Shown piece after piece: positions 22,424 through 34,344 of a DNA stretch of 64,000 bases. Under the pieces are notes generated by a model, which worked only from the letters and a program-made list of their open reading frames with translations, ran no database searches and was not told the origin of the DNA. The DNA is from Riptortus pedestris (taxonomy: Eukaryota; Arthropoda; Insecta; Hemiptera; Alydidae). Where the stretch lies: positions 136,792,001 to 136,856,000 of the forward strand of contig CM032232.1 in assembly GCA_019009955.1 (NCBI GenBank), written 5' to 3'. Position numbers and translations under genes: made by a program. The number at the start of each line of letters is the position of its first letter. Positions within the stretch are counted from its first letter, which is position 1.

Positions 22424-23776
22424 TCGGTCACGCTGGGGTTGCGCTAACTAAGCAGATTTCCAGCAGCTTTTCAAGCAGATGTGCTGGTAGAGCACACTTG
22501 TGATCTCATATCAACAAATATTCTCTATTCCTAAGAAAAAAACCGATAAGTCGAAGGGGGAAGGGTAACTAAAGGCCGAAAATAAGAAAGTACTAATAAC
22601 TCGGTTAGTTGAGTTACAAAAAAATGAGCAGAACCAAAATTTTAGAGATTTTCTAGTTTAAAAAGATAGTTTTTGATTTTATAACATTTTACTATCCGAT
22701 TCATAATATTGGATATATTTTGAATTTTCGGAATCCGCTTCATCTCTTAATTCCCCCTACTCCTTGTCCGATCTCAGTCAATCACAAATATGATCTTTAG
22801 TGTTGAAGGAAACGGTTAAATATTTATGGATCAAATAAATATTTTCGTGACATGAATGTAAAACCTTAATTGATGGCGTAACCGCACAACGAATTTGCAT
22901 GTATTTCGCATAAAAAAGGTCTTTTGATTACAATATTTAGTTTTTAAGCTTAGAATGATTTGGTTCACAATATAACAGCTTAGTGTTAATATGGCATGAG
23001 TAGAAGTGGGGCTTTACTGATGGCTGGAAACTAAGAAATCCAAATATCTGTGTTAATAATCTTCACAACGAAATACGTATACAGCAAATTTTATAGAACT
23101 CAACATTTTTAATGATATTGCATATACATACTTTTTACGACCCGACGTTTAACAACGGAGATATTAAAATTTTGTTTAAATCCCTTATACATTTATTACA
23201 CGCCTGAAACATTGTTCTTTCATATTACAATAAGATGCGTGAACGAAATTGTATATTATATCTTCTCCGGATGCTAATATTGTAAAATCATTTTATTTTT
23301 ACAGGAAACTAGATTTACTTGACCCCAAAAACTATAAAAAATTCGTCAATATTCTCTCAAGAGTCATTTCTCGTTTCATGCTCAAAACTGTAAATATGGC
23401 TAAACCGGCAAGACATGGATTATTCGATGCTTCAGTTATCGACTGATTTCGACAGAAAATCATTATAACATCAATTATTTTCCGGACAACAGCAATTATA
23501 ATCACAAATTTGTCTAAATGCTTTTATCTTGGGTAAAGCAATTAAATGGAAGTAATTTTACTGATCATGATACATACAAAAACCTTCATGTACCCCACGA
23601 TATAACAGAACTATTAACTGACAGCAGCCAATATATTCCACAAATACTAACATATCTAAAACACATCAACATTTACAAATACTAGGTAGGATCGATGGAC
23701 ATTTGAACAAAAATTTCGAAAATTCCGTCATGAGTACAACCTCAATAGCTGATTTCCCTTAAGGGAAGTCTGCTAA
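22424..23776 (+). mobile_element. Helitron-like element with nested LINE tail
   Basis: Starts TCGGTCACGCTGGGGTTGCG and ends at 23776 with GATTTCCCTTAAGGGAAGTC and TGCTAA. The interior is diverged and extended. Between about 23240 and 23685 it is interrupted by a LINE 3' end (separate entry), after which the family sequence resumes at TAGGATCGATGGACATTTGA (23687-23706). Confidence 0.8.
23240..23685 (+). pseudogene. LINE ORF2 C-terminus and tail, nested
   Basis: A frame reading NFTDHDTYKNLHVPHDITEL then LTDSSQYIPQILTYLKHINI before a stop. It aligns by eye with the C-terminus of the LINE at 16178 (ELLTKGSPYINTILKHLKTI). The upstream frame with KLDLLDPKNYKKFVNILSRV may belong to the same insertion. 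It sits inside the Helitron-like copy 22424-23776, so it is the younger of the two. Confidence 0.65.
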
Positions 23777-24244
23777 AACATATAATACAAAATAGAATAG
23801 ATCTACAGCATTCATGTAAAGATTCAAAAGGTTTAACTTTTATTATATTCTTTAGACAAAGCACGGATATGAGAAAGAATCAGATATTAAAGAAATATTT
23901 TCCATAATATAAAAGTACAAAAAAGGTAAGCTCATGAAGGAGTAAATATATCATTCTAATAAAGCCAACCACCATCGCTGTGGGGCACGAAACTAAATAA
24001 ATAAAAAAAGAAATAATAATACAAACGTACTAGTATATAATAGAATAACATAATTTTTTTTTAAAACCATTTTAAATTGTTCTCTTTATTACTAGTATTA
24101 AATGATTATTTGTTGAATTTAATTCTTTATTTGTCGTTTCAGTTTTTGTTATTTTTCAATAATTTTGTTTTCACTTTACATTGTGAAACATTGAGCCAAA
24201 TCGCCAAGATACGGGTCCTCCTGTATAAATAAATAAAAAAAAAT
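23777..24244. other. AT-rich sequence with two LINE-type tails
   Basis: Two tails: GCTGTGGGGCACGAAACTAA plus ATAAATAAA (about 23970-24010), and GAGCCAAATCGCCAAGATAC plus ATAAATAAAT (24192-24245). The second resembles the tail of the LINE ending at 17313. Confidence 0.5.
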
Positions 24245-24328
24245 ATCTTGGATAAAATAGGTTGACATTTGAAGAAAATGCTCGAATATGGCATCATGAG
24301 TACAACCTTAATGGCTGATTTCCTGTGT
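24245..24328 (+). mobile_element. Helitron-like fragment, palindromic side
   Basis: GACATTTGAAGAAAATGCTC and CATCATGAGTACAACCTTAA, then a decayed GCTGATTTCC. Only the last 80 bp of the family remain. Confidence 0.7.
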
Positions 24329-24730
24329 ACCTTTCTTATCTAACCATGGAACCACATCATATTTAACCAAGGATTTATTATTTATGTTTTTTATGGTGTT
24401 ATGAGATGAGCTTACCGGTTGTCAACGCAGGTAAGTGAGGAACATCCGCCCTGGCCCATGACAGGGCAATGTAGCTCTCGTGTTGGACCACTGTAGGGCA
24501 CTACCTGCTCTGGAGGAACCTTCTCCAGATATACACCCTATTATGCAAGTATTACATCGAGATAAGAAGGTGAATGCCCTCTCACTGGTCAGTATCGACC
24601 TCTTTGGCTCAAGAAGGTGGAAACACCACAAGATCTTATAGTTCACTAGGTCATTTTTTTATTCATATACTTTACTGACATTATGACCCCATAATTTTAC
24701 CTACGAATCATTTCCCTTCAAGAAAAAGAA
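24329..24730. other. intronic sequence, unassigned GC-richer block
   Basis: The part at about 24420-24640 has normal base composition and an open minus-strand frame without recognisable motifs. Possibly a retroelement remnant. Confidence 0.3.
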
Positions 24731-24868
24731 ATATATATATATATATATATATATAATTTTGAACGGATCTCATTTTCGTCATCTCCTGGGTAGGATCGAT
24801 GGGCATTTGAAGAAAATTTTCGAAATTCGCGTCATGAGTACGACCTCAATAGCTGATTTCCCTGCTAA
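24731..24868 (+). mobile_element. Helitron-like half copy starting at its microsatellite
   Basis: Begins exactly in (TA)n and runs TTTTGAACGGATCTCATTTT to GCTGATTTCCCTGCTAA. The other half of the element is absent, and the left arm of the end hairpin is deleted. Confidence 0.8.
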
Positions 24869-24933
24869 AAAAATGGTCGTCGTATTCTAAGAGAAAACTT
24901 TTATAAATCGTCATAAACGCTAATAAATAAAAA

Positions 24934-25079
24934 AACCATGATATTTGCATTTTTATTAAATGTGTGTGGATAGGGGGCGAGATCGGCTGATGCCGGTTCT
25001 CGACGTGACTTTCCACTCGACATCAGCCGATCTCGCCCCCTATCCACACACACTTAATAAAAATGCAAATATCATGGTT
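24934..25079. repeat. inverted repeat, 59-bp arms, 28-bp loop
   Basis: Arms 24934-24992 and 25021-25079 match with a single mismatch. The stem includes TAGGGGGCGAGATCGGCTGA and its complement, and the loop contains GGTTCTCGACGTGACTTTCC. Confidence 0.95.
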
Positions 25080-25330
25080 AATATTCAAGATAGAGAATAA
25101 ATGCACATAACAATATTTATAGTAACTTTAATTACCAATAAGATTGGTTCTATACAAGTTTTCGATCCGACTTATAGTAGGGAAGATATTTCGAATTTGC
25201 GAAATCCTCCCCCCTTGCACTGGTCCGATTTCAGCCATTAACGTACTTGATCTTTATTTTTACATAAAACGATTAAATACCGAGTGTGTTAAAGATAAAA
25301 CAAAAATTGCGGGCGATAGAGTGTTAACAG

Positions 25331-25376
<46 letters not shown>

Positions 25377-25497
25377 TGAACGAACCTTATTTTCGTCATC
25401 TTCTGGGTAGGATTGATGGACATTTGAAGAAATTTTTCGAAAATCGCGTCATGAGTACGATCTCAATAGCTGATTTCCCTTAGGGGGGATCTGCTAA
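24934..25497 (+). mobile_element. Helitron-like element beginning with a 59-bp hairpin
   Basis: The right part is a normal copy: TTCGATCCGACTTATAGTAG near 25160, (TA)n at 25331-25373, end GATTTCCCTTAGGGGGGATC and TGCTAA at 25497. The left part is a perfect-looking fold-back instead of the usual TCCGTCACG end (see the inverted repeat 24934-25079). Confidence 0.85.
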
Positions 25498-25606
25498 AAA
25501 GAAACTAATGCTTATCTTTTATTTATTATTGTTTTTTAAATATTCCTTTGAATGGGATTTGATAAATAAATTCTTAGGTGGCTTCCAGGGGGTTTTATAT
25601 ATATAG

Positions 25607-25669
<63 letters not shown>

Positions 25670-26081
25670 CACATACATACATACAAATATTTAAAAAGGG
25701 TGTCTCATGATACCCGCCCCTCCACATAACGTCTTTTATAATTTGGGATAGAGAATTGATTCTAACTGAGACAATTGATACATTTCACTTAAACATACTT
25801 ATTAATTATACTAAAACGAGGTTTTTAAGACTAACTAATAATCTATATACTTTTTATTATTCAATAGGTTTTTTGTCAGCTGGACCCCATACTGGAACCT
25901 GTATCAAATAATTTTCGGGCGGCAAGCATGAAAAATAAAATTAACTTAGGGGTTTGTCCGGTTGTAATAAAAGCCTCTTTTGAGGCTAGTTATTATGTTT
26001 ATTTTATTCTGCTTAAAATTTCCAGTTAATTGTTTTTCTATACGCGATTTTGTGTAGAATCAAAATACGAAATAAAATAAG
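25498..26081. other. AT-rich intron with a TA/CA microsatellite
   Basis: A (TA)n-rich tract with TACA units at about 25595-25685; the rest has nothing recognised. Confidence 0.6.
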
Positions 26082-26581
26082 TCCGTCTCGCAGGGAATGC
26101 GTAAACTAAGCAGATTTCCCACGTGCGCCACGTATTTGCATTTATCTCAAATTGTAAAAATACAAATAAAGTACTTCACAATATAACAACTTATTGTTAA
26201 TATGAAAAGAGTGGAAATAAAGTTTTACTGGAGGGCAAAAACTAAAAAATGCAAATATCTCGCTAATAATCAAAATATTGAAAAAATGTGCATATCACCA
26301 TTTATAAAATATTAAATTTGAAATAAGATTGGCTCTATACAATTTTTATATCAGACGCATAACGGAGATCTTTCGAATTTTCAAAATCTTACTCTCTAAA
26401 CCTCCTTCCGGCCCAATTTCAGCCGTTGACGATCTTTATTTTTACATAAAACGTTTAGATATCCAGGTTGGTAACGATCAAACAAAACTTACACCCGCTA
26501 GAGCGATAACAGACAAATATATAAATATATATTTATATTAATTTAGATCGGACCTCATTTTAGTCAAGGGAAATCTGCTAA
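26082..26581 (+). mobile_element. Helitron-like element, one hairpin arm lost
   Basis: Starts TCCGTCTCGCAGGGAATGCG and ends AGGGAAATCTGCTAA at 26581. The sequence between the microsatellite (AATATATAAATATATATTTA) and the end is mostly deleted, including the left arm of the end palindrome. Confidence 0.85.
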
Positions 26582-27567
26582 AAGATTTTCTATTTGAAAT
26601 AGGGAAGATATAGTCAAGATATCATAGTCAACATAGATCAAAATTTGACTTTGTATGTTAACAAATATTTTGTAGGAAATACATTTTAGTAATTTGCTGA
26701 GTCATCGTCTTTTACAGCGGTCAAACGCAACCGTTAATTAATTAATAAATATAGGAACAGGCATGTTTATCAGAGTTAATTCAAATTGTAAGGCCGCCAT
26801 GATTCGAACAGCTGACAAAGCTAGAGGGAGAATCTAGCCATAGTTGTCATTCCCACCCCTGGCCTCTGTTCGCGTGTTATTTATTATTGATGAATTTTAA
26901 TGTTTCCATGCAAATTTCCCTCTCCACTTCACCCCCTTCACTAATAAGGGCAAGCTCTCGTTGTGGGGATCAATAAAGAAAGTTCTTTAAGCAACTTACC
27001 CAGTTATGACTCACTAACAAGAACCTTGATGGAGATATCAAGGAATTAATGTATACATAGTCAAAAGCTGACAGTGAAATATCATCACCGAGTTAACTGA
27101 ATGTCAAACATTTGTTAAATTTAAAAAAAAAAACAATAAAAAAAAAAACAATGCAATGTAGAGTAGTAATTATAGAACGATTTTTCTTTAGTTCCATACC
27201 CCTAAAGTAGTTATTATTATGTATGACAACAAATACAATTTTAATCGTTGCTAAGACGAATTTCGGTTTCGACTCTCAAGAACAAATAGGCGGTATTCAT
27301 AATTTGACATTATTTCAATTAGATTTCAGTTTAATTGGGATTTTTAACTTCATCAGTTACACTAAGAAACAATGAGATAGGTACATGAATCAAATAAACC
27401 TCTCGTTGCATTTCTCGATTTAGAACACCCTTTCGTTACCGCTGACTGGAAATTGATGTTTGGCTGTGTGGAGGAAATAAGTATTAGTTTTTGAAAGAAA
27501 AATGTTTATTAAATAATAGCCATAAATAAAAGTTTCCGAGAGTAGAACTAAGACATGTATAAAAAAG
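26582..27567. other. AT-rich intron, possible tRNA-like fragment
   Basis: At 26805-26825, on the minus strand, GCTGTTCGAATCATGG resembles a B box, but no A box is clear. A tail-like segment ends near 26985 in ATCAATAAAGAAAG. No gene. Confidence 0.35.
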
Positions 27568-28297
27568 TCCGTCACGCAGGGGCTGCGTAAACTAAGCAGA
27601 TTTCCCACGAGAAGTTTTACAATAGAGAAATCTGCCTAATAACAACTGTAGTAGTAAGAAACCTCTAAACCTAAAACATTATTTAGGGCGTAATAACCCA
27701 GTAGTTTCTAGCCCCAAAAAACAATTAACCTAACCTCTAAACCTATTCACGAGGGACGAATAGTTATGGAAACGGCTGCCAGAGCTCTCGGTGGAAAGTC
27801 CGAACATAGCCTACTGGTGACCACACGCAGAATACAAATGCAAATATCTCGGTTAATATTCAAGATAGAGAATAAATGTGTAAAACAATATTTATAGTAC
27901 ATTTAATTTGCAATAAGATTTTATTCCATACAATTTTTCGATCCGACGCATAATAACGGAGATATTTAGAATTTTCAAAATTCCCTCCTCTAACACCCCC
28001 CCCCCCCATACCACTGGTCCGATTTCAGCCATTTATTAACTTGATCTTTCTTTTTACATAAAACGATTAAATTCCGAGTTTGGTAAAGATCAAACAAAAA
28101 TTTTGACCGCTAGAGCGTTAACAGACAAATATATATATAGATATATATCTTTATATATATATATATATATAATTTTGAAAGGACCTCATTTTCGTCATCT
28201 CCTAGGTAGGATCGATGGACATTTGAAGAAATTTTTTCGAAACTCGCATCATGAGTACGACCTCAATAGCTGATTTCCCTTAAGGGAAATCTGCTAA
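27568..28297 (+). mobile_element. Helitron-like element, complete, with a small insertion
   Basis: Starts TCCGTCACGCAGGGGCTGCG and ends GATTTCCCTTAAGGGAAATC plus TGCTAA at 28297; both hairpins are perfect. The (TA)n centre is at 28129-28171. Compared with the copy at 9881, it carries about 72 extra bases at 27673-27746, flanked by a repeated CCTCTAAACCTA, so a small insertion with a 12-bp duplication. Confidence 0.92.
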
Positions 28298-28372
28298 CAT
28301 AAGACCTCACTGTCGCCTGGTCTGTCCAATATGTTTATTGTAGAGATGTTATATAAAACGAAAAATGGGGCT

Positions 28373-28550
28373 CAGGTTAGCCAGTGAGTTAAACCTGTAG
28401 ACCTATCTCACATGGTAAAACTAGCCGCCTGGGCAAAGGAATTTATTTAATGATGGATTTCATTTATTAAAATCCTTTGTCCCAACCTGGTAAGAAAATG
28501 GTGGTAACCTGTATATAATCCGTCCCAATTAGCCTTAGTTGCAAATTTTG
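28373..28550 (+). mobile_element. tRNA-derived SINE, B box damaged
   Basis: GGCTCAGGTTAGCCAGTGAG head, CCGCCTGGGCAAAGGAATTT, tail GTAACCTGTATATAATCCGT. The B-box segment is deleted relative to the copy at 21417-21636. Confidence 0.75.
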
Positions 28551-28935
28551 AAATAATTTTTCTATTAAATCAAATATAAAAAAGAAATATTTGATTTCAT
28601 TTCATTTGAAACTATTGGACTTAAAAATGATATTGATGGATAGAAAAATACCATTGAACATAATTTATAGATAGTTGTATGATAAACAATAAAAACTCTA
28701 TTCTAAAATTCGGAAATTCTTATTTTCCTCTCATCTAACCCTTCAATCCCCCGACGATTTCGATAAAAAGGGGATGTGCCCAACAAGTCAATCCCAAATA
28801 TTAAATTTCAAAATTATAAGTTGATTTTTGAGTTATGCAAATTTTGCTCAGATGTCACTCAAAAACTAATCAAAAAGGGATTCAAGGTGTGTAATATTTA
28901 TAGAAACGTCTCTCTTCTGCCTCAACGTATTAAAA
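28551..28935 (+). repeat. dispersed repeat, inverted copy at 21000-21416
   Basis: Follows the SINE and matches 21000-21416 in reverse complement, so SINE plus repeat move or duplicate as a unit of about 560 bp. Confidence 0.7.
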
Positions 28936-29907
28936 TATAAAAAAAGCACAGACTTATAAATAAAATCGAAAATTATTTTCATGTTGACCCTTTGGACTTT
29001 CGATCCTGAAGAAGAACCATCCAAGCAATTCCATAAAATTATTTCCTTTTTATAGAATTTAGTTTAAACGGTATATTAAGCGTTAACAGTGCACCACCAA
29101 GAGATACGTACATCAAATGAAACATAGTTCTTTCTTTGATCCACCAGTAAAAATGTTGAGCGAGTTAAGATTGTCTGTATTATAAAAGCTGTTCAATGAA
29201 ATTTGAAATGAAAGAGGATCCTTTTTAGTAAACTTTGAAAATGCTAAATTTATTATAAAATGATTTACTGTCTCAGGGGATAAGGTAAATACCTGTTTCT
29301 GTAGAAAAGAATCCTCAAGATATTTGCAAAAATAGTGTTATCTAATATACGAATTAGTAGCTATTACTGATGTATAGAACTAGAATATATATGTAACACT
29401 CTATATATGATTATTAATATTTCAACCAATAAATTTATTAAATAACAATCATCTATAAAAATGATAATATATTCCGTTGATATACTCATTACAAAGAACA
29501 ATTGTTATTTGGTTTATTTAAAATCAATTCTGTGGGACATGAGATTGTAATATGTGCCTAGAGCTATGTCATCAATTTCCAACTATTTTTTCAAATATTC
29601 ATCGATAAACGTTCGAAAAAATATCACTTCCGAATACACAATCCTTTTTTTTCATCAAATAAAAAAAAATATTCATTTGAATCATGCAATTATGTCTATT
29701 TTAGGTTTATTTACTGCTCTAAAATATTCAAGGTGTTTACCAAGGCAGAATTTTCTCAAGGTCCTTCGCGGTAATACAATAAAGATTTGTTCTTCTATAG
29801 TTTATTAAATTTCATGACGCTAGAGGAGATGTTCTTTGACATTCAAGAAGAATTTATTTATTCATGATCACCCGCAACTAGGAAATTTCCTCAACATCAA
29901 CTATATA
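28936..29907. other. AT-rich intron, nothing recognised
   Basis: No repeat family or gene. The open frame at 29554-29808 shows no motif. Confidence 0.4.
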
Positions 29908-30428
29908 TTGGGTATGGGAATAAGTTTTAATTGTTTTTCCATACACAGTATTGATGGCACCACATACATTTCATCTAACTTTTCGATACATGAATTTAAA
30001 AGGTGGTGAGCATGTATGCTGCTAAACACAGTTTCAGACTTTTGTTTGGAGTCAATCAGCAGCTATTCATATCACATCGAAATACAGCGTTCGCGGGAAG
30101 TTCTCCTCTACAATCCTTCAAAGAAAAGTGCTGCGAAAATGGGCCATTTGCTTGGCAATATTTATAGCAACCACGCTTCATCAGAGACAACTTGCAGATA
30201 ATTTGTTTTTTCTTCGAAGGATTGTAGAGGAGAACTTCCCGCGAACGCTGTATTTCGATGTGATATGAATAGCTGCTGTTTGACTCCTAACAAAAGTCTG
30301 AAACTGTGTTTACCAGCATACATACACACCACCCTTTAAATTCATGTATCGAAAGGTTAGATGAAATGTATGAGATGCCATCAATACTGTGTATGGAAAA
30401 ACAATTAAAACTTATTCCCATACCCAAT
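29908..30428. repeat. long inverted repeat, about 220-bp arms
   Basis: Arms 29908-30127 and 30207-30428, about 95% identical (about 10 mismatches counted by eye), with a 79-bp loop. Arm landmarks: TTGTTTTTCCATACACAGTA and GCGTTCGCGGGAAGTTCTCC. No target duplication or known transposon end was seen. A transcript would fold into a long, nearly perfect hairpin. Confidence 0.92.
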
Positions 30429-30726
30429 AAAATAAAAACAAAATTGTGCGGAAAATAAACTAAAAATGGAACGTAACAAATAAAAATTAAAAACAAGTAA
30501 TAAACAAAACAAATAAAATTAAACACAATAAATAAACATTAAATATAAGTCATAAAGATAACGAATGCTAATACTAATTAATAGAAAGTAATAAAGACAA
30601 TAATTTGGGTAAAAAAAAAAAAATAGTATTAGATTTTCTGTGAAATAGGGAAATAAAAATCATTAAAAGAAAGAGTCAAAAGGTGTTTCCTTTTTATGGA
30701 ACAAAAATATAAGAGGTAAAACTCAC

Positions 30727-30802
30727 CTTATGCAAGGTTTGTACCTTTTCTCTTGAGTTGTCCAAACTCCTCCCCAGAGGCCACCGAAATTCTTAAGCTC
30801 TT
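30727..30802 (-). CDS. CCDC66: CCDC66-like protein, exon 2
   Basis: A 76-nt exon between a TTTTGCAG acceptor and an ATAAG|GTGAGT donor, both strong. It enters needing two bases and leaves with two, which fits the exit phase of exon 1 (one base) and the entry phase of exon 3. It encodes ELKNFGGLWGGVWTTQEKRY then KPCI. The short WGG motif followed by basic residues is conserved-looking, but I assign no function. It is separated from exon 1 by a 25-kb intron full of transposons. Confidence 0.8.
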
Positions 30803-31470
30803 CTGCAAAAGTATAATAATTAATTAATTCAGTTTAATGAATAATATCTTTATTATCAAAATAAATATTACAGGCTGTCTAAAAAAAAATACATCCCACA
30901 GTAAGTAAATACATTGGAATAACCGATCTCCAAAATAATTACCCAGCTACGTTATAATAACTTTGTCTCCTTGTTCAATGAAAGTCAATTATAATTCTCA
31001 CCTAAACACATATAATAACATTATTATAAAATTTGGAGTTAAGTTTAACTAATCTTTGATAATACACTCAAAAAGTAAAGGTTCCAAAAACATAACGAAT
31101 TTTACTTTTGAACCAGAATAAAAATTCCTAAGAAATATTATATAGTAAGCTAATAAATATATTACTTTATAATAAAATCATTGGCATATATTTTTTCCCC
31201 CTGAAATTAAGTCTAGATATCGTTATTAGTTAATCAGTCACAAATCAAAAATAAATCTCCCTGCTTTGTTCATTTTTGCCTTCATCTTTTTCTGACATCA
31301 AAAATAACTTTTTATAATGAAGCATTTTTTGTTTAGGAAAATATTGTCTAGATGTCGCTGCAGTATTTAGTAACTAGAATTTAAATTATATTCCGTACAT
31401 TGATTTTTATCACTAAAGTAATGGTTTTTAATTTTTTTGCTTAGTTATTTGTGATTATGTATTGGTTTTA

Positions 31471-31542
<72 letters not shown>

Positions 31543-32160
31543 TATCTGTATATTTAAACGTTGGCAGTGTAAATTTGCTTTGCAGCCCAAAATATATACA
31601 AGAATATACTTTAAACCCCCAACCTAAATATTTTTAGCGTATTATTTCAGGAGTAAAATAAATTTAAGAAGTTCATTTCTGAAGGAGGTTTTATATTCAA
31701 GATGAATGCTATCAAACATTCTCAATTCAACTACAAAACATTTGCCATAAAAATCAGTTAACAAATAATTTATGATCACCTACATTGCCTCTTTAAAGTA
31801 GGATAGATTTGTCATCTTTTAAAATGCTGAATGATAAATTTGGATGTCAATAAATTAAAAAAAAAAACAATGTATTTTATATATTAAGATTGGTATTCAA
31901 ATTGTTACGAAATTCATTTTTTATATATGATGATTTAAATTGATGGATTTTATAAAATGTATTCATGGAAATTGGGCAAATTTTACAACGAAGATATTAT
32001 ATGAGTGAATAAGTGCCGTTCAATAATATGTAAAGAATTTATTTACATTATGTTAGTTAATATTTTATTGGAAACAAAAATATTTGATGTATTCTAGAAG
32101 AGAACAAGTAGTTTTGCTCGTTTGTGACATGGCCATTCACTGATAACACAACAACACCTC
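30803..32160. other. AT-rich intron with a long (TA)n tract
   Basis: A (TA)n run of about 60 bp at 31480-31541 with no Helitron-like flanks. Nothing else recognised. Confidence 0.5.
31480..31541. repeat. (TA)n microsatellite
   Basis: About 30 TA units in intron 2-flanking sequence (intron 1), without Helitron-like flanks. Confidence 0.95.
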
Positions 32161-32370
32161 ATGACTAGGACTAAACCACCTTTTTGTACACTGTGCAATA
32201 CACAACTATCAAACACTTACTTACAGAGTGCAGACTAATAATCGACAAGACCTTACCTACCAACTTTTCAGAACTACTACAAGACAACAGCCCCATCAAT
32301 TGTGACAATCCCGAAATTTCTTCAAGAGACAATTTTACAATCAAAATTAAAACTAAAAGATTGACTAGAC
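32160..32370 (+). pseudogene. LINE ORF2 C-terminal remnant
   Basis: The frame YTTIKHLLTECRLIIDKTLP then TNFSELLQDNSP matches the pattern IKHLLTECR of I/Jockey-type LINE C-termini. The two Cys upstream are out of frame. It ends shortly after in A-rich sequence. Confidence 0.6.
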
Positions 32371-33516
32371 TTTAAGAATTGGATTTGTGCTCCTAATAAT
32401 ATCCACTGGAGAAAACGTAACCGTGCTTTTACGTAGGACTGTAGACATTCTAACATACATTTCAGTAATAAGGTGGCTTTACCTAAACTATTTATTATTT
32501 ATTAACGTCCACTTTTTGCAACTAAGGCTAATTAGGATAAACTATTTAACTCTTATAATAAGAAGAAGTGTGAATCGCTCAAATTGCGACACCCCTAAAA
32601 AATAAAGGACATATCTTATTATGTTTTGTTAACATTTAATAGAAATAAATACATTTTAATTCAATGAATTAAATGTTGATCAAAATCCACAAAAAAAGAG
32701 ATTGTTTGATGCTGTAGAATATTTAACGTCTACAGAAAAAAAAAATTGCCATTACTTCAACGCAATTATTTTTAAAAACAATTGCATTTCTACATATCTT
32801 TAGTCAACTAAGCAAGAGGCATATATATTTGATTTTAGGAAACTAATTTTCAGTGAATTTGAAAAAAAAAACATTTTTGAACAGTTTTGAACATTACCTG
32901 GTGAAGGGTTGGATGGGGAAGACGATACCATAGCAGTGAGAATATTGGCAACACTGGACTTCACACGAAATATTACTGACCCATTGGGGGGGGGGCGACC
33001 TGCTGACCTTATTCGTAAATGTTGCCCCACCTTTGCAAACCCTCCAATGAGCATCGCTCTAGTTATACAGAGGTTTTTCATAGATTTGTAACTCTTTTAT
33101 TTATTTCAGTTCTTTTAACTACAATAATCATTTAAACGATTTAAGAATCAATAAAAACAATTGTTGGATATAGAAGTGTTGGAGAACTAGAGGATGACTT
33201 TCTCATTTTTACAAAATAAAACGTGATTTGTATCCTATTTGCCATATTGGTCCCATTGTCTCTCCAGGAAGTCAGAAGTGGAAACATACGAAATAGTTAT
33301 TATCACCAGCAAACGTATATGACAGTTAACCTTCGTCTCTCGCCAAACTATGGGAGAGCAGCATAGATGGTAAAGCTGAGTAACAATATATATAATATAT
33401 ATTAAGAAATATATACTTCCTGAAATAACCCTAAATGAAAAAAAGTTACGTTACTTTACCCACCTGTCCAGTACAACCTTTGTCATAAAACATGTGACTG
33501 TAATTAACAATTTCTT
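32371..33516. other. AT-rich intron, SINE tail piece
   Basis: TTATTTATTAACGTCCACTT at 32499-32518 is the SINE tail in reverse. A G-run lies at 32986-32995. A minus-strand open frame at 32800-33081 was considered as an exon and rejected. Confidence 0.4.
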
Positions 33517-33777
33517 TTAGAAGATTTCCTTAAGGGAAATCTGCAGGAATATTTATATCAACCTATTCAGCTCAGCGAGGTTGCCTGACCTGTTTGTTTA
33601 TAATTCAGACGCTTTCCATTGTAGAGATTATTAACTTGTAAATTGACTGAGAGATTTCTCATTACCGTGTTAGTTGTACACTTAATATTCACGGTGGTGT
33701 TACCAGTATGTAGATTTATCAATTGTAAACCTTCTCGTGGAAAATTTGCTTAGTTTACTCAGCCTCTGCGTGACGGA
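33517..33777 (-). mobile_element. Helitron-like element, internally deleted
   Basis: Starts TTAGAAGATTTCCTTAAGGG and ends CAGCCTCTGCGTGACGGA; both ends are present but only 261 bp apart. The microsatellite and most of the body are missing. Confidence 0.85.
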
Positions 33778-34344
33778 CTTTTTGTTTTAATATAAATTAT
33801 AAAATTAATTTAAATAAATACACAATGAAATATTACATAATATAAATGAAATAATTACGTATATAATATTCATTTATTTAATACAATCTACTTTATCTGT
33901 TATTGTCTTTAGCGGTAGATGGATCTATATTTCCTGGAACAATTGAGTTTCTATTAAGAATGCCAAAAGAAGGTGCGAAACAAAAAGTGGAACATTACAA
34001 CAATCGCAGTTGGGAAGAAGGCTTCAATAAATAACTGTGTGTTGATTTTGTATAATTCGGATACGGGCAAGAACATGGACTCTTTTCGGATTATTTGCTT
34101 GTAGTATTCCATCGGCCAGTAATTTCTTTAATTTGTCGCAGCTTGTTTTCATGTTTCTTCTACCAAACGGGATTTTTGGAGTTTCTAATCTCCTATTCTC
34201 TGGGGAGATAAAGGTTACTATTGTTTTATCTTCTCGAGTGCTTCGAGTTTCCAAATCCGCCATTTCATTGCATAGCAAAACCAATATTTGAGGGATCCCA
34301 AACAAGCGATGTATCTGTCTCTGAGGTTTACATGCAAGCACGTA
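33778..34344. other. intron, nothing recognised
   Basis: A minus-strand frame covering 34024-34362 (TPKIPFGRRNMKTSCDKLKK) has no recognised domain and no convincing splice context. Confidence 0.3.

Noticed and set aside
32890..33050. Possible extra CCDC66 exon between exons 1 and 2 (minus strand, ending CACCAG|GTAATG)
   Set aside because: Its end phase fits exon 2, but its start phase does not fit exon 1 (joining gives an early stop), it crosses a run of ten C, and exon 1 joins exon 2 directly in frame.
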